Shown piece after piece: positions 13,391-15,601 of a stretch of 15,601 bases of DNA. This DNA comes from Clostridiaceae bacterium (GTDB taxonomy: Bacteria; Bacillota; Clostridia; Oscillospirales; Butyricicoccaceae), in the NCBI GenBank assembly GCA_018383195.1, contig JAGZOP010000046.1, positions 1 through 15,601 of the forward strand, in the 5' to 3' direction. Each line of letters starts with the position of its first letter. The first letter of the stretch is position 1. The notes under the pieces were generated by a model. The model was not told the origin of the DNA and did not search any database. It saw only the letters and a list, made by a program, of their open reading frames with translations. Both the position numbers and the translations under genes were made by a program.

Positions 13391-13663
13391 ATGAACAGCG
13401 TCGTCATGGAGTTGACCGGGCGGGAAAAGGAGATATTGGACGAGGCGGCAGCCAAGGTGGAGGAGGAAATGGCTTGTCTTTCCGCGTTGAGCCGAGAACA
13501 GCGCCTTGCCCGGTTCCGGGAGCGTCAATATCCCCACCCCATCAGTTTTGAGCGGGAGATCGGCGGCACCGTCTACACCGTCAACGCCCATTTCAGCGAT
13601 CAGGCCACCGAAACCACAGAAGGAAAAGTAAAACACATTCTCAGCAAAAATATCACACTGTAA
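13391..13663 (+). CDS. tnpW: TnpW family transposon protein
   Basis: The 90-residue protein ends in the TnpW signature: FEREIGGTVYTVNAHFSDQA, then TETTEGKVKHIL. The first half is helical and charged (GREKEILDEAAAKVEEEM). TnpW has no established activity but is typical of Tn4451-type elements. ATG 13391 has AAAGGGG at a rather long gap of about 11 bases; ATG 13406 would remove five residues. The N-terminal helical half is not clearly part of the usual family and may be an element-specific extension. It is 53 bases after the relaxase and 83 bases before the recombinase, which has its own promoter. Confidence 0.8.
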   Translation: MNSVVMELTGREKEILDEAAAKVEEEMACLSALSREQRLARFRERQYPHPISFEREIGGTVYTVNAHFSDQATETTEGKVKHILSKNITL

Positions 13664-13667
13664 AGTG

Positions 13668-13696
13668 TTGAAGTCCTGCGCCGGGTATGGTATGAT
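13668..13696 (+). promoter_or_regulatory. Promoter of the recombinase gene
   Basis: TTGAAG (13668-13673) and TATGAT (13691-13696) are separated by exactly 17 bases. They lie just after tnpW and about 50 bases before the recombinase start. Confidence 0.6.
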
Positions 13697-13746
13697 AAGG
13701 CTACCCTGCAATCCCTATCACATCCGGCTGCGGAAAGGAGTTCATT

Positions 13747-15420
13747 TTGAAGAAACAGCAGCCAGAGCAGAGAATATCAGCGTTATACGCCAGATTGTCC
13801 CGTGACGATGAGAAGGAGGGTATCTCCGGCAGCATCCAAAATCAGCGGGCCATCCTGGAAAAGTTCGCCCAGGACAACCACCTGCCTAACCCGAAATTCT
13901 TTTTCGATGACGGCTATTCCGGGGTGACCTTCACCCGTCCGGCTTTCATGGAAATCATGGAACTGGCCGAGCAGGGGCTTGTGGCAAACCTGGTGGTGAA
14001 GGACCACTCCCGGCTGGGGCGCAACCGCTTGGTGGTGGGCCAGCTTTTAGAAGAAGATTTCGTGCGTCTGAATGTGCGGTACATTGCCATCATGGACAAC
14101 ATCGACACCGCCAGGGGCGTGAGCGACATCGTGCCCATGCAGGACCTGTTCAACGAGTGGCACGCGAAAAACACCAGCGACAAGGTACGGCGTGTCATGC
14201 AGAGCCGCGGCAGCGCCGGAATACCCCTGACCACCAACCCACCCTTTGGGTACAGGAAGGCCCCGGAGGACAGGAACAGGTGGCTGGTGGATGAACCGGC
14301 AGCGGAGGTGGTGCGGCGTATCTTTCGCATGAGCGTGTCCGGCTTGGGGCCGACCCAGATCGCCAAACGGCTGAAAGCGGAGTGCGTGATGACCCCCAGC
14401 GAGTATCTGCACAGCACCGGCGTGAAATGTCCGGCAAAGTCCCCGGCGTTCCCGCACAACTGGTGTTCCGCCACGGTAGCGGACATCCTGGACAGGCAGG
14501 AGTACACCGGCGACACGGTGAACTTCCGCTCGTTCAGCCGGTCCTTCAAGCAGAAGAAACGGCTGAACCGGCCCCGGGAGGAGTGGAAGGTCTTTCCCGA
14601 CACCCACCCCGCCATCATCGACCGGGAGGCCTTCGCCTTGGTCCAAGACCTTCGCCAACACCGCCGCCGGCCTACGAAAAGCGGCATTGTCAGTATGTTC
14701 TCCGGGCTGCTCTACTGCGCCGACTGCGGCAGCAAGCTGGGGTACAGCGCCACCAACAACTACAAGCGGGAGCAGGCATTTTTCTTTTGTTCCGCCTACC
14801 GCAGCAATACCCATGTTTGTTCCGCCCATTTCATCCGGGAGAATGTAGTCGAGGAACTGGTGCTGGAGGGCCTGCAGCGGCTGCTGTGGTACATCCAGGT
14901 CTATGAAAGGCGGTTTGCCCAGGAGCAGATGGAGCGGTTTGGCCTGCAAGAGCGGCGGGAACTGGCCGCCAGACAGCGGGAGTTGGAGCAGGCCAGGCAG
15001 CGGGTGGCGGAGATAGACGGGCTGATCCAGAAAAGTTACGAGGACATGACCAAGGGCTTGCTCAGTGAGGAACGGTTTGCCACGCTGACGGTATCGCTGG
15101 AAAGCGAACAGAAGCGGTTGAAAGAGGCCATCCCGGAGATGGAGACCCGTGTGGAAACCGCCACGGACAAGGCCAATGACCTCCAACATTTTATTGAGCG
15201 GGCCAGACAGGTGACGCGGCTGACGGAGCTGACGCCGGAGATCGTCCACGAGTTCATCGAAAAGATCGTGGTGTCCAAGTCCGAAAAAGTGGAGGGTAAG
15301 CGGCGTCAGCAGGTGGATATTTACTACAAGACCGTTGGCCTATGGTGCGCCCCGTCCCCGGAGGAAATGGAAGAACTATTCCAGAAGTACCTTGCGGCGC
15401 AGAAGAAAAAGACGGCGTAG
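13747..15420 (+). CDS. tnpX: Large serine recombinase, TnpX type
   Basis: This enzyme should excise and insert the element through a serine-linked DNA break. The 557 residues carry a resolvase domain (about 10-160) with the nucleophile probably Ser18 (LYARLSRDD) and the conserved GRNR near 95. A recombinase domain follows (from PPFGYRK at 165). A zinc ribbon has C324, C327, C348 and C358 (YCADCGSK, CSAYRSN). A coiled coil runs at about 400-475, and a DUF4368-type end (about 480-545, EFIEKIVVSK) closes the protein. The start is TTG at 13747 with AAAGGAG 6 bases upstream. The size is shorter than Tn4451 TnpX, which I recall as about 700 residues, but fits the related group. All catalytic and zinc residues are present. 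It is the last gene before the right end. Confidence 0.92.
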   Translation: MKKQQPEQRISALYARLSRDDEKEGISGSIQNQRAILEKFAQDNHLPNPKFFFDDGYSGVTFTRPAFMEIMELAEQGLVANLVVKDHSRLGRNRLVVGQLLEEDFVRLNVRYIAIMDNIDTARGVSDIVPMQDLFNEWHAKNTSDKVRRVMQSRGSAGIPLTTNPPFGYRKAPEDRNRWLVDEPAAEVVRRIFRMSVSGLGPTQIAKRLKAECVMTPSEYLHSTGVKCPAKSPAFPHNWCSATVADILDRQEYTGDTVNFRSFSRSFKQKKRLNRPREEWKVFPDTHPAIIDREAFALVQDLRQHRRRPTKSGIVSMFSGLLYCADCGSKLGYSATNNYKREQAFFFCSAYRSNTHVCSAHFIRENVVEELVLEGLQRLLWYIQVYERRFAQEQMERFGLQERRELAARQRELEQARQRVAEIDGLIQKSYEDMTKGLLSEERFATLTVSLESEQKRLKEAIPEMETRVETATDKANDLQHFIERARQVTRLTELTPEIVHEFIEKIVVSKSEKVEGKRRQQVDIYYKTVGLWCAPSPEEMEELFQKYLAAQKKKTA

Positions 15421-15471
15421 CGACCGCCACGCCGTCCACAATTAAGGATTGTTTTCTTTACAGGTTAGCCC

Positions 15472-15504
15472 AAGGCCGACACTTCTTTACGGAGTGTCGG
15501 CCTT
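15472..15504 (+). terminator. Right-end hairpin, outward-facing terminator
   Basis: Fourteen bases (AAGGCCGACACTTC) pair with GGAGTGTCGGCCTT around a TTTAC loop, with one G-U pair. The T-rich CGTCGTGTCTTTCTTTTT follows on the plus strand. It would end the recombinase transcript at the element border. It is the mirror partner of the hairpin at 2653-2681. Confidence 0.75.
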
Positions 15505-15505
15505 C

Positions 15506-15522
15506 GTCGTGTCTTTCTTTTT
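15506..15522 (-). repeat. Right terminal inverted repeat (17 bp)
   Basis: GTCGTGTCTTTCTTTTT is the exact reverse complement of the left end at 2633-2649. It is also the T tract of the right-end terminator, so one sequence may serve both roles. Confidence 0.8.
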
Positions 15523-15601
15523 GTGTTCAATCCGCTGATGTGGGTACCAGTAATTATGACACACCCCGGATACCATGTTCTGGGACAGAAACTTTAAAAG
15601 G
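15523..15601. other. Flanking DNA right of the element
   Basis: Seventy-nine bases with no open frame of note, RNA gene or repeat that I can see. By inference this is chromosome, and after removal of the element it would join the tmRNA-like end at 2608-2633. Confidence 0.4.

Larger units (their letters stand above)
2633..15522. mobile_element. Tn4451-type mobilizable element carrying a type I restriction-modification system
   Basis: A perfect 17-bp inverted repeat (AAAAAGAAAGACACGAC) lies at each end, each copy with a hairpin just inside it. Between them are tnpV, tnpW and a large serine recombinase of the TnpX type, plus mobC and a relaxase. The cargo is hsdM-hsdS-orf-orf-hsdR and an ATPase gene. 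Known Tn4451-family elements combine tnpX, tnpV and tnpW with a mobilization gene and variable cargo. The exact crossover bases are not determined, so the end points may be off by several bases. No conjugation pore genes are present, so transfer would depend on a helper. Confidence 0.8.

Noticed and set aside
14047..15249. Minus-strand open frame of 400 codons opposite the recombinase
   Set aside because: It is a shadow frame; the plus strand carries a complete recombinase with all key residues.
1..15601. CRISPR array
   Set aside because: No regularly spaced repeats with unique spacers are present; the only short repeats are operators, hsdS blocks and element ends.

Overview
The window looks like DNA from a high-GC, gut-type member of the Clostridia (Oscillospirales-like Firmicute). 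This is inferred from strong AGGAGG-type ribosome binding sites, the Tn4451-family gene set, a DUF6514-like protein and GC-rich coding sequence. It holds two mobile elements that meet at the 3' end of a tmRNA-type (ssrA) integration site.

Region 1, about 1-2633, is the right end of a prophage. It contains the C-terminal part of a zinc amidase endolysin, an overlapping holin, and a minus-strand run of three very small genes (54, 57 and 41 codons). A divergent control region carries three copies of the operator ATACATG-N4-CATGTAT. Next come two convergent ribbon-helix-helix-like regulators whose stop codons share one perfect hairpin, then a DUF6514-like gene. A 26-bp copy of a tmRNA 3' end closes the region and probably marks attR.

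Region 2, about 2633-15522, is a complete-looking Tn4451-type mobilizable element. It is bounded by a perfect 17-bp inverted repeat, and next to each copy lies a hairpin that faces outward. Left to right it carries tnpV; a type I restriction-modification operon (hsdM, hsdS, two unknown small genes, hsdR); an AT-rich P-loop ATPase gene; a 450-bp control and probable oriT region with a long stem-loop; mobC; a MOBP-type relaxase; tnpW; and a large serine recombinase. The last 79 bases are flanking DNA with no recognisable gene.

The recombinase would excise and insert the element. MobC and the relaxase would process oriT for transfer with the help of another conjugative system. The cargo is a host-defence block: HsdM and HsdS methylate and recognise DNA, HsdR translocates and cuts it, and the ATPase may be a second defence or accessory factor. 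Sharp GC drops in the hsdS recognition domains and in the ATPase gene show that the cargo is mosaic. The least described items are the two small genes between hsdS and hsdR, the ATPase with its beta-rich insert, the covarying terminal hairpins, and the triple operator of the phage control region.
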